A DNA stretch of 64,000 nucleotides from Shewanella loihica PV-4 (GTDB lineage: Bacteria; Pseudomonadota; Gammaproteobacteria; Enterobacterales; Shewanellaceae): contig NC_009092.1 of NCBI RefSeq assembly GCF_000016065.1, forward strand, positions 496,001 to 560,000, read 5' to 3'. The notes under the pieces are model-generated. The model was not told where the DNA came from. It saw nothing but the letters and a program-made list of their open reading frames with translations, and made no database searches. The position numbers were made by a program, and so were the translations under genes. Below, piece after piece: positions 8,411 through 19,200 of the stretch. The stretch's first letter is position 1. Every line of letters starts with the position of its first letter.

Positions 8411-8815
8411 CTAGTTATAACATCCTAATCTGCCTTCATTATTAGAAGATAACACCAAATCACTTGCTTGGTGGCTAAAAGCTTCGTCCTGAGGCAGTTT
8501 TCATCGGTTTTGTCTGTGGTAATGACAGGGTTTAATGGGACTTGCAGTTGGTCTCTTTGCCGGGGGCATCTACCCCAATCCCAGGCATCCAGGCCGGGTC
8601 GCCGGGTATGTCGGCGCAGGTATATGACAAGCTTTGCCCAAAGGTTATTATCTATCAGCTTGATTAACAACCGTAAACTCTTAAGTGGCAATATTTTGAC
8701 GCCAGTCAAAAAACGGACTTATGTTATATCTTTTAGGGATATTTGCCAAATGTGTTACATTTCTTCTGGACTGACCAGTAGCAGAGTTTAACTGCAGCGA
8801 TTGAGGAGTAAAGGA
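8411..8815. other. Divergent intergenic region
   Basis: About 405 bp between the response-regulator operon (left) and the crotonase gene (right). Besides the FadR-like site at 8766-8778 I found no convincing structure or gene. Short open frames here lack ribosome-binding sites and look like noise. Confidence 0.6.
8766..8778 (+). promoter_or_regulatory. FadR-like operator upstream of the crotonase gene
   Basis: CTGGACTGACCAG is an inverted repeat that closely resembles the fatty-acid regulator FadR operator core (CTGGTnnGACCAG). It lies 37 bp before the ATG of an enoyl-CoA hydratase-family gene, a position suited to repression, which fits regulation of fatty-acid breakdown. Whether this genome encodes FadR cannot be seen here. 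Confidence 0.5.
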
Positions 8816-9625
8816 ATGCAACATCCCCACGTCACCCTGACCATAGCCGAGGGCATCGCCTGGGTAGAACTGTCACGGCCGGAAAAGTACAACGCCCTCA
8901 ACTATGCGCTGTTCGACTCTATCGTGAAGGTGCAGAAGGTTATCGCCGGGCGCAGAGACGTGCGGGCGGTGATCCTCAGTGGCAGTGGCGGTAACTTCTG
9001 CTCCGGGCTGGATGTGGCCAGCGTGATGAAGTCACCCATGCAGGCGTTTAAGTTGCTGTTTAAATGGCTGCCGGGCAATGCCAACCTGGCGCAACGGGTC
9101 TCCATCGGCTGGCGCCGCCTGCCCGTGCCAGTGATCTGCGTGCTCGAGGGGATCTGCTATGGCGGCGGCACTCAGATAGCCTTGGGGGCCGACATGCGTA
9201 TCGCCGCGCCAGACTGCCGTCTCTCTATCATGGAGGCCAAGTGGGGCCTGGTGCCCGACATGGCCGGCCTGGTCGGCCTGCGGGAGCTGGTAGGTAAGGA
9301 TGTGGCTATGCAGCTCACCATGACCGCCGAGGTGATCGATGCCGAGCAGGCCAAGGATTATGGCCTGGTGACCCAGGTGAGTGAGGCGCCGCGCGAGGCC
9401 GCCGAGGCACTGGCCTTGCGGCTGGCGAAAACCTCCCCCGATGCTAACGCCGCGATCAAGTTCAGCATTAACAAGAGTTGGCGCGCCGGTGAGCGCAGCC
9501 TGCTGGCGCGGGAATCTCTGAGTCAGGTACGCCTGTTGCTGGGTAAGAACCGGGTGATAGCCGCCCTGCGTCAGACCAAAGATCCCGAGCGGCGCTACCG
9601 GCCGCGTCAGCCCTGGTGGCGCTAA
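8816..9625 (+). CDS. Crotonase-family enoyl-CoA hydratase/isomerase
   Basis: 269 residues with the crotonase fold. The first oxyanion-hole strand is in the SGSGGNFCSGLDV segment (about residues 60-72) and the second in ICYGGGTQIALGAD (about 111-124), followed by the IMEAKWGLVPDMAG segment that holds the catalytic-region residues. It probably hydrates, isomerises or otherwise processes an acyl-CoA, as in fatty-acid breakdown; the substrate cannot be told from sequence. The start at ATG 8816 follows GAGGAG and AAAGG. A FadR-like site lies just upstream, in keeping with that role. Confidence 0.88.
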   Translation: MQHPHVTLTIAEGIAWVELSRPEKYNALNYALFDSIVKVQKVIAGRRDVRAVILSGSGGNFCSGLDVASVMKSPMQAFKLLFKWLPGNANLAQRVSIGWRRLPVPVICVLEGICYGGGTQIALGADMRIAAPDCRLSIMEAKWGLVPDMAGLVGLRELVGKDVAMQLTMTAEVIDAEQAKDYGLVTQVSEAPREAAEALALRLAKTSPDANAAIKFSINKSWRAGERSLLARESLSQVRLLLGKNRVIAALRQTKDPERRYRPRQPWWR

Positions 9626-9633
9626 CCAGAACC

Positions 9634-9676
9634 CTTATCGCTAAGGTCGGCGACATTGGTATGTCGCCGCTAAGCG
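9634..9676 (+). terminator. Long hairpin after the crotonase gene
   Basis: A strong inverted repeat centred near 9657 (CGGCGACAT paired with ATGTCGCCG, extended by TCGCTAAG and CTAAGCGA arms) begins just after the stop codon. There is no T tract, so it may stabilise the mRNA end rather than act as an intrinsic terminator. Confidence 0.45.
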
Positions 9677-9699
9677 AATGAGTCATAAGTAATTTTCAA

Positions 9700-9715
9700 T
9701 GTGATCTGCTTCACA
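9700..9715. promoter_or_regulatory. CRP-like binding site
   Basis: TGTGATCTGCTTCACA matches the CRP consensus TGTGA-N6-TCACA in both half-sites. It lies 81 bp upstream of the YqhA-family gene start, a distance compatible with activation. Direct evidence is only the sequence match. Confidence 0.6.
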
Positions 9716-9796
9716 CTCCGCTTCCCCAGGCGCGACTAAGTCCCCGAGGCCCGCTAGTATCCCGCTGCCAAATTTTTGATTAAGGAAAGCATGATA

Positions 9797-10294
9797 ATGC
9801 GACAAGGGTTCGAACGATTTCTCTGGAGTAGCCGCCTCTCTGTGATGATTGGGGTGTTTGCCTGTGTGCTGGCGGCCTTTGTGGTGTTTGTCATGGGGGT
9901 GAAGGACGTGGTCCACATGGTCGCCCTGCTGTGGGACTATGTGCTGACCGGCAGCTACGAGGTGCGCAACGATCTTGTGATGGTGGTGGTCGAGATCTTA
10001 GATACCTTCCTGCTGGGATCTGTACTGCTCATCTTCGCCTTCGGTCTGTATGAGCTGTTTATCAGTAACCTGCAGGCGGCGGAAGACAGTGTCGCCGGCG
10101 GCAAGATATTGGTGATCAGCAGCATAGACTCGCTCAAGAGCAAGCTGGGTAAAGTGATCCTTATGATGTTGATCATCAAGGTGTTCTCTTACTTTACCGA
10201 GATGAAGCCCACCTCAATGCTAGAGCTGCTCTACATGGGCGTCATCGTCGTGCTGATCGCCCTGGCTTTGATGTTGAGTAAAGATAAGAAGTAA
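9797..10294 (+). CDS. YqhA-family (UPF0114) inner-membrane protein
   Basis: A 166-residue protein with four hydrophobic helices (about 15-37, 58-85, 107-130 and 136-155) and the family segments RFLWSSRLSV near the start and LLGSVLLIFAFGLYELFI (about 76-93). The UPF0114/YqhA family has no established role. ATG 9797 is preferred to ATG 9791 because AAGGAAAG lies at the right distance. A CRP-like site upstream hints at carbon- or respiration-linked expression. Confidence 0.82.
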   Translation: MRQGFERFLWSSRLSVMIGVFACVLAAFVVFVMGVKDVVHMVALLWDYVLTGSYEVRNDLVMVVVEILDTFLLGSVLLIFAFGLYELFISNLQAAEDSVAGGKILVISSIDSLKSKLGKVILMMLIIKVFSYFTEMKPTSMLELLYMGVIVVLIALALMLSKDKK

Positions 10295-10341
10295 AAGGCA
10301 AGAAGTAAAAGACAAGAAGTAAGGGGCTAGATACCCAAGCT

Positions 10342-11226
10342 TTATGGATAGGCCCGCAGGATACGCTGGGCGAAGCCCTGTACCAGGGTCAGGACATCCT
10401 GCCAGGCGCTGGGCTGATCCAAGTTTAACGCCAATTGCTGCTGCTCATACCGCAGCGGCTCCCCCATGGGGGAGAGGGCCTTGCGGGCCTTTTGGGTCGC
10501 CAGGGAGGCGGGCAGTCCGTCCGGCGATTGAATGTCCAATACCGGCAGCTCGAGCTTAGCCAGCTTGCCCGGCAGATCCCGATTCTCCTCATCCTGTTCA
10601 AGATAAGGGTTGATCACTACCAGTAGATCTGGGCTGGGCAGCGCCGAAGTCGTCAGCATCTCGATCACCAGGCCGGCGCTCTGGCCGGTAACTATCAGTA
10701 TGCGTTTACCCGGATAACTCTTGCCGAGAGAGTCGAGCTGACCCAGGGTCTGACTCATCACAGTCTTCTGTTGCTCCCGCAGCGCCGCCCAATCCTCCTG
10801 GCTGTATTTAGGCAGACTCTGATTACTCTTCTGGCTAAGCTGCTGCTCGCCCGGCTTAGGGATCTCTCCTGCGTCGGTAATATGATTAGGCTGAGCAGCG
10901 CCCTGGGGCGCGCCTATGCTGAGGGTCGCCCAGCCCTTGGGCGTCAGCTCGCGCCTGAGAAAGGCTAGCAGTCCCTCTGGGTCGGCGTCCTCGCCTAAAT
11001 CTCCTAATAAGACTGCCGCACCATATTGATTTCGCCCCTGCCAGGGACGCACCAATACAGCTTGCTCAGCATCGCCCAGGGTGATCTTTGCCACCTCGGC
11101 AGGCGGCAGGTAATCATAATCCGGTGTGGTACTGCGCTGGGCTATGGCCATAGCGGGAATTAGGGCCTGGCTCATCAGAGCGAGTAGGGCAAGGCTAAGC
11201 TGTGTGGAGCGTAGAATCATCGGCAT
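10342..11226 (-). CDS. DUF3530 alpha/beta-hydrolase-like exported protein
   Basis: 294 residues with a signal peptide ending near AIAQ. The rest resembles DUF3530: an opening LLGDLGEDADPEGLLAFLR segment, a Gln/Ser-rich linker (about 110-150), then RILIVTGQSAGLVIEML (about 176-192). The usual nucleophile elbow G-x-S-x-G reads G-Q-S-A-G, so a catalytic Ser may be present. Substrate unknown. Its 5' end faces away from the YqhA gene. Promoter region and ribosome-binding site are weak; ATG 11220 is an alternative start. Confidence 0.75.
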   Translation of the reverse strand: MPMILRSTQLSLALLALMSQALIPAMAIAQRSTTPDYDYLPPAEVAKITLGDAEQAVLVRPWQGRNQYGAAVLLGDLGEDADPEGLLAFLRRELTPKGWATLSIGAPQGAAQPNHITDAGEIPKPGEQQLSQKSNQSLPKYSQEDWAALREQQKTVMSQTLGQLDSLGKSYPGKRILIVTGQSAGLVIEMLTTSALPSPDLLVVINPYLEQDEENRDLPGKLAKLELPVLDIQSPDGLPASLATQKARKALSPMGEPLRYEQQQLALNLDQPSAWQDVLTLVQGFAQRILRAYP

Positions 11227-11307
11227 CTAAGTCATTGGGTGTTTACTTTGGCTATGGCGTCAGTATAAGCCTAAGTGCTTGCCATTGGCGATAAAATGCA
11301 GAAGAAG

Positions 11308-11334
11308 CTGGCACCGACTAGAGGTCGGTGCCAG
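11308..11334 (-). terminator. Terminator of rapA
   Basis: CTGGCACCGAC and GTCGGTGCCAG form an 11-bp perfect stem with a 5-nt loop, placed 28 bp after the rapA stop codon on the minus strand and followed there by a pyrimidine-rich stretch. Confidence 0.7.
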
Positions 11335-11361
11335 TGGAAGAGGTGTAGCGCTAAGGGCAGA

Positions 11362-14268
11362 TTAGGCGTGGCTGACTAGCACCAGACGCACGGCGTCCAG
11401 TTGCAGCTGACAGGCATCTAAGTAGTTGCCCAGCTCGACCATCTGATTTCTCAGGTGCTCCAACTCCTCGTCACGAATGTTGGGGTTGACCGCCTTGAGG
11501 GCCTCCAGACGTTCCAGTTCTGCGGTGAGCTGCTGGGTCATCTTGTTGCTGGCCTCTTCGGTCAGCTGCTTCATCGCCGCCTGGGCAAACTCCTCACCCT
11601 TGGCAAACAGCGGATGCAGCAGGGTCTGCGAGGCGTTCACCAGCTTGCTGGCGATATGGCGGTTGACCGCGCTTAGCTGCTTGTCGAAGCTCTCGTAGCT
11701 GACATTCTGCGACAGGTTGTTGCCATTCTTGTCCAGCAGCACGCGTACCGGGGTCGGCGGCATGTAGCGGTAGAGCTGGCTCGAACGCGGCGCCGAGGCA
11801 TCGGCCATATAGATCAGCTCCAAGAAGATGGTGCCCGCAGGTAGTGCCTTGTTCTTGAGCACGGCGACGCTGGTGGTGCCTGTCTCAGAAGAGGTGATCA
11901 GATCCAGCCCTGTCTGTACCAGCGGGTGCTCCTGGGTGATCAGGGCGATATCGTCGCGGGACAGCGCCATCTCACGGTCGAAGGTGACGGTAATGCCATC
12001 TTCCGGCAAACCAGGGTAGGTCGGGAACATCATGTGTTCGCTCGGATGCAGCACGATGGCGTTCTCGCCGCTGTCTTCCTGCTCGACGCCTATGATATCC
12101 CACAGGCGGATCACAGAGCCGATCAGCTGGGTGTCCTGGTCGCGGGCTGCCAGATTCTCCACCAACTTTTGCGCCTTGTCGCCGCCATGGGAGTTGATCT
12201 CCAGCAGCTTGTCGCGGCCCTGTTCCATCGCCTTCTTCAGCGCCTTGTAACGGCTCTGGGTGTGGTTGAGCAGTTGGGTGAACTTGTCTTCGTCGCGGTA
12301 GACCAGCTGGGTCAGCAGCTCTTCGGAAAACTCGTTAAACAGAATATGGCCGGTAGGGCAGGTCTGTTCGAAGGCATTCAGTCCCTTGTGGTACCAGTTC
12401 ATCAGGTTTTCCTGGGCCGTGTTGGCCAGGTAAGGCAGATGGATCTCGACATCGTTGGCCTGACCGATACGGTCCAGACGGCCGATGCGCTGCTCCAGCA
12501 GATCCGGATTCAGCGGCAGGTCGAACAGCACCAAATGGCTGGCAAACTGGAAGTTACGACCTTCCGAGCCGATCTCACTACAGATCAGCGCCTGGGCTCC
12601 GCCGCTTTCCTGGGCAAAGTAGGCGCCCGCCTTGTCGCGCTCTATGATAGACATGCCTTCGTGGAAGACGGTGGCCTGAATGCCCTCGCGGGTACGCAGG
12701 GCTTCTTCCAGGCTCAGGGCGGTCTCCGCCTGGCTGGCGATGATCAGCACCTTCTTGCTGCGATGGTTCTTGAGGAAATCGATCAGCCAGTCGACCCTAG
12801 GGTCGAACTTCCACCAACTGGCGCTATCGCTCTCGAAGGCCTGATAGAGTTTTTCTGGGCTCAGGGCCTGTTTCACCTTGGCGGTCAGATCTGTCTGGCC
12901 ACCCATCATGTCAGACACCCTGGCGGCTGTCTTATACTGAGCCGGCATGGTCTGTGGGTGAGCGTTGAAGATACGGGTCGGGAAGCCCTTCACCGAGGCG
13001 CGGCTGTTGCGATAGAGCACGCGGCCGGTGCCGTGTCTGTCTAACAGCTCCTGCAGCAGCTCGCTGCGGGCCTGGTCACGTTGTTCGTTGTCGACACTCT
13101 CATCTTCAATCAGACGCAGCGCCGGGGTGATATCTTTCTCGTTGAGCAGCTCGGTCAGGCTGGCAACGGCCTCGTCGGGCAGACGTTTACCACTGGCCAG
13201 AGCATCGGCGGCGCTGGCCACCTCTTTATAGCTCTCCTCCTCTTTGAGGAAGGCCTGATAGTCGTAGAAACGGTCCGGGTCCAGCAGACGCAGACGGGCG
13301 AAGTGGCTCTGGTGGCCCAGCTGATCTGGTGTGGCGGTCAGTAGCAGCACGCCGGGCACCACTTCACTCAGGGCCTCGACCACGCGATAGGCGCGGCTCG
13401 GTTCCTCTTCGGTCCACTCCAGGTGGTGGGCCTCGTCGACCACCATGAGATCCCAGTCGGCATCCAACGCCTGGTCCAGGCGTTTCTTCTTACGCAGCAG
13501 CTCGAGTGAACAGATCACCAGTTGCTCTGTGTAGAAGGGGTTGTCGTGGTCGGCGTAGGCTTCGACGCATCTGTCTTCATCGAACACCGAGAAGCGCAGG
13601 TTGAAACGGCGCAGCATCTCCACCAACCACTGATGGCGTAGGGTGTCTGGCACTATGATCAGGATACGCTCAGCGCGGCCGGTCAGCAGCTGCTGGTGGA
13701 TGATCAGGCCGGCTTCTATGGTCTTACCCAGGCCCACCTCGTCCGCTAACAGGACGCGCGGTGCGAAGCGTTGGCCCACTTCATGGGCGATCCACTGCTG
13801 ATGGGGGATCAGGCCGACGCGGGGACCCTGTAGGCCCAGCAGATCTGAGGTGGCCAGCTTATGCCGCAGCAGCTGGCTCTGATAGCGCACGCCGAATCTG
13901 TCCAGACGATCGATCTGGCCGGCAAATAGCCTATCCTGGGGCTTGTTGAAACGAATATTGTGGTTAAGCAGCGTCTCTCTGAGGCTGACCTCCTCGCCGG
14001 TCTCGGTGTGGATACCGTGGTAGATCACCAGCTGGTTCTTCTCTTCGATCTCGCTGACCTTGAGACTCCATCCTTCGTGACTCTCAATGATATCGCCGGG
14101 GTTATAGATCACTCGGGTTAGCGGGGCATCGTCGCGGGCAAACATGCGGTTTTCGTCAGTGGCGGGGAACATCAGGGTGACCATACGGCCTTCGAGTCCA
14201 ATGACAGTACCTAAACCGAGTTCCGATTCGGTATCACTAATCCAACGTTGACCTAAGGAAAAGGGCAT
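11362..14268 (-). CDS. rapA: RapA, RNA polymerase-recycling SWI2/SNF2 ATPase
   Basis: 968 residues, the usual RapA (HepA) length. RapA binds core RNA polymerase and uses ATP to release it from stalled post-termination complexes. The N-terminal Tudor-like RNA-polymerase-binding region starts [20 protein letters not shown]. The Walker A motif is in [15 protein letters not shown] (about 172-186), the DEAH box in [11 protein letters not shown] (about 277), motif III in LLLTATP, and the C-terminal helicase motifs in [10 protein letters not shown] and [10 protein letters not shown] (about 590). It is divergent from the phoH-type gene and ends in its own terminator. Confidence 0.97.
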   Translation of the reverse strand: MPFSLGQRWISDTESELGLGTVIGLEGRMVTLMFPATDENRMFARDDAPLTRVIYNPGDIIESHEGWSLKVSEIEEKNQLVIYHGIHTETGEEVSLRETLLNHNIRFNKPQDRLFAGQIDRLDRFGVRYQSQLLRHKLATSDLLGLQGPRVGLIPHQQWIAHEVGQRFAPRVLLADEVGLGKTIEAGLIIHQQLLTGRAERILIIVPDTLRHQWLVEMLRRFNLRFSVFDEDRCVEAYADHDNPFYTEQLVICSLELLRKKKRLDQALDADWDLMVVDEAHHLEWTEEEPSRAYRVVEALSEVVPGVLLLTATPDQLGHQSHFARLRLLDPDRFYDYQAFLKEEESYKEVASAADALASGKRLPDEAVASLTELLNEKDITPALRLIEDESVDNEQRDQARSELLQELLDRHGTGRVLYRNSRASVKGFPTRIFNAHPQTMPAQYKTAARVSDMMGGQTDLTAKVKQALSPEKLYQAFESDSASWWKFDPRVDWLIDFLKNHRSKKVLIIASQAETALSLEEALRTREGIQATVFHEGMSIIERDKAGAYFAQESGGAQALICSEIGSEGRNFQFASHLVLFDLPLNPDLLEQRIGRLDRIGQANDVEIHLPYLANTAQENLMNWYHKGLNAFEQTCPTGHILFNEFSEELLTQLVYRDEDKFTQLLNHTQSRYKALKKAMEQGRDKLLEINSHGGDKAQKLVENLAARDQDTQLIGSVIRLWDIIGVEQEDSGENAIVLHPSEHMMFPTYPGLPEDGITVTFDREMALSRDDIALITQEHPLVQTGLDLITSSETGTTSVAVLKNKALPAGTIFLELIYMADASAPRSSQLYRYMPPTPVRVLLDKNGNNLSQNVSYESFDKQLSAVNRHIASKLVNASQTLLHPLFAKGEEFAQAAMKQLTEEASNKMTQQLTAELERLEALKAVNPNIRDEELEHLRNQMVELGNYLDACQLQLDAVRLVLVSHA

Positions 14269-14633
14269 TTACAAATTCTCATCTACAGGGTGAATCACGA
14301 AAGGGCGCGTATGTTATCCAATCGAGACTATGATGTCGAACATATCTGACCCGTAATTGCCTCGTTAAAAATACTAATTAGATTACAAATTATCCAATCG
14401 GATTGGCCGCCGCCCGCCTTGTCATCTTAATGTCATTTTAGGCCACCAGTCTCGAATTGGGTCGGGCGATTTTCTGGACAAGTTTCCGTTGAAGCCGTGA
14501 GATTTTGGTGTCAGTATGGATTTAATCCCTAAGTGCTTTGTTGCGCGTCACTATACTGACAGAGAAGGAGGCTAATTACCCGCTCAGCTCGCTTGACTAC
14601 AAATATAACACCCTACGCACAAGTGGAGGCGCC
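14269..14633. other. Divergent promoter region between rapA and the PIN-PhoH gene
   Basis: About 365 bp, partly AT-rich. It holds two exact copies of TTATCCAATCG, at 14314-14324 and 14390-14400, the second inside the palindrome CCAATC-G-GATTGG (14394-14406). These could be operator sites for one of the two divergent genes. No RNA gene is recognised. The PIN-PhoH frame can be extended upstream to 14538 but without a ribosome-binding site as good as that at 14634. Confidence 0.5.
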
Positions 14634-16028
14634 ATGGAACAAGACGACAAGAAGTTGTTTGTACTGGATACCAATGTGTTACTGCATGAACCCTTAGCCA
14701 TCTATTCGTTTAAGGAGCATGATGTCGTAGTCCCCATGACTGTCCTTGAAGAGTTGGATCAGATCAAAGACAGGAAACGAGATGTTAGCCGAGATGCCCG
14801 AGTCGCCATTCGCGCATTGGAAGACATACTCGGCGGGCAGACCACCCCAGAAGAGATTGTCAGCGGGGTGCCCTTGCCTAAACGCGAAGGACACGGTGAC
14901 GCAGTAGGTTCCCTCTCTATCTTCCCCGACCATCAACTCGAATTTACCCAGGCATCCCTGCCCGGCGACAACAACGACAACCGCATCATCAATACAGCCC
15001 TGCATCTGCAGAATCAGTTTGCCCCACGCCATGTGGTGTTGGTGACCAAAGATATCAACATGCGCCTCAAGGCCAAGGGCGCCGGCATCAATCTGGTCGA
15101 AGATTACCGCACCGACCAGCTGATCGACGACATTCGCTTTCTGACCAAAGGCTTCCATCAGTTTGAGGGGGATTTCTGGGCGCGCAAGGAACATGTCAAC
15201 ACCGAGACCCAGGGGCGTCATACGGTGCACAGGGTGCCAGTTAAGGAGGTGGGTGAAGAGAACTTCTATACCAACCAATACCTTATCGACGAAGACTCCA
15301 ACTTTTGCGGCCGGGTACTGAGCAACAACGACGAAGAGCTGGAGATATTGGATCTCGGCCGTGACCGTCTGCTCAACCTGGATGCCTGGGGCATCAAGCC
15401 CAAGAACGTCTACCAGGGGATGGCGATGCAGGCGCTGCTGGATCCCGATATCGATCTGGTGATCCTCACAGGCCCCGCAGGCTGTGGTAAGACGCTACTG
15501 GCTATGGCGGCGGCCCTGGAGATGGTGGTGGAGCGTGGCCTCTACGATAAGGTGATAGTGACCCGTAACACGCCGGAGATCGCCGAGTCTATCGGCTTCC
15601 TACCTGGCACAGAGGAGGAGAAGATGGCGCCCTGGCTGGCGGCCATTACCGATACCCTGGAGGTGCTGCACAAGCACGACGTTAACCCCAGCGGCAGCAT
15701 GAACTACATCATGGACAAGGCTAACATTCAGTTTAAGTCGATCAACTTCATGCGCGGACGTTCGATACAGAACTCTGTGGTGCTGCTGGATGAGTGTCAA
15801 AACCTGACCGCCTCGCAGATCAAGACGATGATCACCCGTATGGGCGAGGGGACTAAGCTGATCTGTAGTGGTAACCTGGCGCAGATCGATTCTAACTATC
15901 TGACGGCGGTGACCTCGGGACTCACCTATATCGTCGAGCGCTTTAAAAACTTCGATGGCAGTGCCAACATCTACCTCAACGGCGTGGTGCGCTCTCGCCT
16001 GGCAGAGTTTGCCGAGGAAAACCTCTAA
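14634..16028 (+). CDS. PIN-PhoH fusion ATPase (PhoH2 type)
   Basis: 464 residues. A PIN nuclease-like domain (about 5-140) opens with FVLDTNVLLHEP, with further acidic residues in LEELDQIKD and VTKDINMR. A PhoH ATPase domain (about 240-464) has Walker A GPAGCGKT (about 280) and Walker B VVLLDECQN (about 382). PhoH2 proteins are RNA-unwinding and RNA-cleaving enzymes in other bacteria. The start ATG 14634 follows GGAGG 8 nt upstream. It is monocistronic, with a terminator at 16052-16076. Confidence 0.92.
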   Translation: MEQDDKKLFVLDTNVLLHEPLAIYSFKEHDVVVPMTVLEELDQIKDRKRDVSRDARVAIRALEDILGGQTTPEEIVSGVPLPKREGHGDAVGSLSIFPDHQLEFTQASLPGDNNDNRIINTALHLQNQFAPRHVVLVTKDINMRLKAKGAGINLVEDYRTDQLIDDIRFLTKGFHQFEGDFWARKEHVNTETQGRHTVHRVPVKEVGEENFYTNQYLIDEDSNFCGRVLSNNDEELEILDLGRDRLLNLDAWGIKPKNVYQGMAMQALLDPDIDLVILTGPAGCGKTLLAMAAALEMVVERGLYDKVIVTRNTPEIAESIGFLPGTEEEKMAPWLAAITDTLEVLHKHDVNPSGSMNYIMDKANIQFKSINFMRGRSIQNSVVLLDECQNLTASQIKTMITRMGEGTKLICSGNLAQIDSNYLTAVTSGLTYIVERFKNFDGSANIYLNGVVRSRLAEFAEENL

Positions 16029-16051
16029 CCGCTTAGGCGGCCACCGACGGC

Positions 16052-16078
16052 AAAAGGCTCCCTGGCGGAGTCTTTTGT
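16052..16078 (+). terminator. Terminator after the PIN-PhoH gene
   Basis: AAAAGGCTCC pairs with GGAGTCTTTT (one G-T pair) around a 5-nt loop, 24 bp after the stop codon, ending in a short T tract. Confidence 0.75.
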
Positions 16079-16268
16079 CTAAAGTAAGGGCGATCTTGTG
16101 GGTCTGCGCCAATGCGCCGGCCCTGTGCCAGGCTGACGACTGAGATCATTCTGGCAAAAGCGACTCCCCTTTGTATTCCATTGGGCTGGCTTCCTGATAC
16201 TATATGCAGAATATGATGCGCCGCCCCGGGTTAGCCCAAGGGCAGATGCTTGTTTTCAAAGGTAATCA

Positions 16269-19200
16269 ATGAAGTCGACAGAGCCGGACTTACAGCTTAA
16301 GTCTCCGATTCAAAAAAACTACAATCGCGCGGTTTTCTATACCTATATCGGCGTGATCATCATGGCGTTGCTGACGGCCTGGATCTTCTTCGAGCGTCAA
16401 AAGACTCAGATGATGGATCAGCGCGAAGAGCTGGTCGAGCGTCACGTGTTGCAGATCGACCTCCTGTTGGAATCCAGTATCCGCGCGGTGAAGAGCCTGC
16501 GCAACGTGGCGGTGGATCACCTACGTCTGGGTGAGTTGGTGCGTACCGACCGTCTGCCCCAGTATGAGAAGTTTAACGAGAGCGGCCAGTTCTTCACCCT
16601 TGAGCCCAGCTATGCCCAGAGCGGCAAGCCCTTCACCAACATGGGGCGGATCACGGGCGCGGGCTCGCTCAATGGCCGCAGCGATAAGTTTTATCAGGAG
16701 CTGGAGATGCTGTTCGAGCTCTCCCTCTCCTTCCCGGTCGCCAGACAGGCGGCGCCCAAGGCCTCCTCTATCTACTACATTTCCAAACATCGGATGATGT
16801 CTTACTACCCCTGGCCCTCGGACGAACAGCGTTTTCGCGACGAGCTGCTGAAGAAGCAGCAGTTCCAGCTGGTCACCCCGGCGATGAACCCACAGCGCAG
16901 CGTGGCCTGGAGCCCGGCCTATGTGGAGCCCAATGGCAAGGGGCTGTTGACCACGGTCGGCGTGCCCATTTATCTGGAAGATGAGTTTATCGGCTCCATC
17001 AACCTGGACATGACCCTCTCCTCACTGGATAAGCAGATCCGCCTCTACTTCAAGATGCCGGGCACGGTAATCCTGCTGGATCAGCAGAACAACATTCTCT
17101 CTCACAGCGATATCGACGCCGCCGACATCAACCGCGTCTTCCACATCAGCCAGAAGATCCCCTCGGCGCTGCACTCGGTGCCCGAGTCTGAGCTGTTCGA
17201 TGCCCACGAGGGGATCATGCGCAACGGCTACTATATCCACTCGGTGGCGCTGCAAAATGCCCCCTGGCGCCTGCTCTACCTGCAGGATGAGAACGAGCTG
17301 TTTAAGGACTCCTGGGAGAAGCTGGAGCTGACCTTCCTGCTGGTGGTGATCGCCCTGTCTGTGCTGGTGACCATAGTGCACTGGCAGACCCGCCGCTCCT
17401 TCGTTAACCCGGCGTCGCGTCTGTTGTCGCACCTTGAAGGCTGTTCTCAGGAGCCACGCAAGCCACCGGCCAAGATCACCCAGGGCTGGGAGCCCTGGTT
17501 CCAGCTGGTGAGTCGCATCTTCGAAGAAAACCAGCAATATACCCGTCACCTGGCGGAGCAGAACCGTCGCCTGGATAACCTGGTGGCGCGGCGTACCGAG
17601 CGTCTCAAGGAGACCACGGAGCGGCGCGAGCGGGAATACGCCCTGTTGCGCTCCCTGCTGGATTCCATCCCAGAGGCGATCATCTTCAAGGATAAAGAGG
17701 GTAAATACCTGGGCTGTAACAAGTCCGCCGAGCGCATGCTGGGTTATACCGAGAGCGAGATGATAGGCCAGGATTCCCAGACCATGACCAGCAACGAGCA
17801 GTCGATGCGGATCCGCGCCGAGGATGAGCGGGTGCTGTCCGAGCGCACGCCGCTGCGCTATCAGGAGAAGGTGGAGCTGGCGGGCAAGCCGGTGTTGCTC
17901 GATACCCTCAAGCTGCCTTTCTACAACCGCCGTGGCGAGCTGCTGGGCCTGATCGCCGTATGGCGTGACGTGACCCGGGAATATGAATCGGCCGAGCAGC
18001 TCAGGCTGTCGGAGGAGCGTTATCACCTGGCGATGGACGCGGTAGAAGATGGCCTGTGGGACTGGTATCTGGATTCCGAGCAGATCATCTGTAACCCGGC
18101 TTACTACTCTATGCTCGGCTATAAGAGCAACGAATTCCCGGCCCTGGTCTCTACCATAGACGAGCTGGTGCATCCGGACGATCGCATCCGGGTACAGGAG
18201 TATCGCGAGCAATACCTGGCGGATCCTATCGGCGCCTACGACGTCGAATTCCGTATGCGCGGCAAGAGCGGCATGTACCACTGGGTGCTCAGCCGTGGCC
18301 GTGTGGTGGAGTTCACCTCGGACAATCAGCCTAAGCGTATGGTGGGTACCCACAAGGATATTACCCGCCATAAGAGCAACGAGGTGGCGCTGCTGGAAGC
18401 CAAGCAGGACGCCGAATCGGCCAACCTCTATAAGAGTGAGTTCCTGGCCAACATGAGTCACGAGATCCGCACGCCGATGAACGCCATTATCGGTATGTTG
18501 CAGCTGGCCAGTCGCACCCAGTTGACGCCACAGCAGGCGGATTATCTGGATAAGGCGGGCTTCTCGGCCCAGTCACTGCTGCGCATCATCAACGACATCC
18601 TCGACTTCTCTAAGATCGAGGCCGGTAAGCTTGAGCTGGAGCGGGTCGCCTTCCCACTGGATAAGGTGCTGGACCACGCCCTGGATCTCAACGCCCTCAA
18701 GGCACAGGAGAAGGGGGTCGAGCTGCTGCTGTATGCACCTGTCACCGCCGGGCTTATCCTCGAAGGGGATCCTCTGCGTTTGGGTCAGGTGCTGATCAAC
18801 ATGCTCAGCAACGCGGTCAAATTTACCCAGAGCGGCGAGATCGAGCTGGGCTGTGAAGACGTGGGCGAGCGGGATCACCGCATCACCCTCAAGTTCTGGG
18901 TGCGCGACACCGGCATAGGGATCAGCAAGGAGCAGCAGGAGAGCCTGTTCGACGCCTTCGCCCAGGCCGACGGCTCGACCACCCGCAAGTATGGCGGCAC
19001 AGGTCTGGGTCTCTCCATCAGTAAACATCTGGTTTCCATGATGGGCGGCACCATGCAGGTGCAGAGTGAGCTAGGGGTCGGCAGTACCTTCAGCTTCACC
19101 ATCAGCTTCGAGATCGCCGAAGAGGCCGAGGTGAAACCGCTTATCGTGCCCGAGGTGATCGGTAACCTGAAGACGCTGGTGGTGGACGACAACCCGACGG

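Noticed and set aside
8425-8709. A short open frame before the crotonase gene
   Set aside because: It has no ribosome-binding site and no homology I recognise; the intergenic region is better explained by promoters.
11926-13044. A 370-codon open frame on the plus strand inside rapA
   Set aside because: It is the mirror of the real rapA frame, whose helicase motifs are clear. No signal supports translation on the opposite strand.
17022-18461. A 479-codon open frame antisense to the hybrid kinase
   Set aside because: Kinase domains on the plus strand are complete and continuous; the antisense frame has no start signal or recognisable domain.
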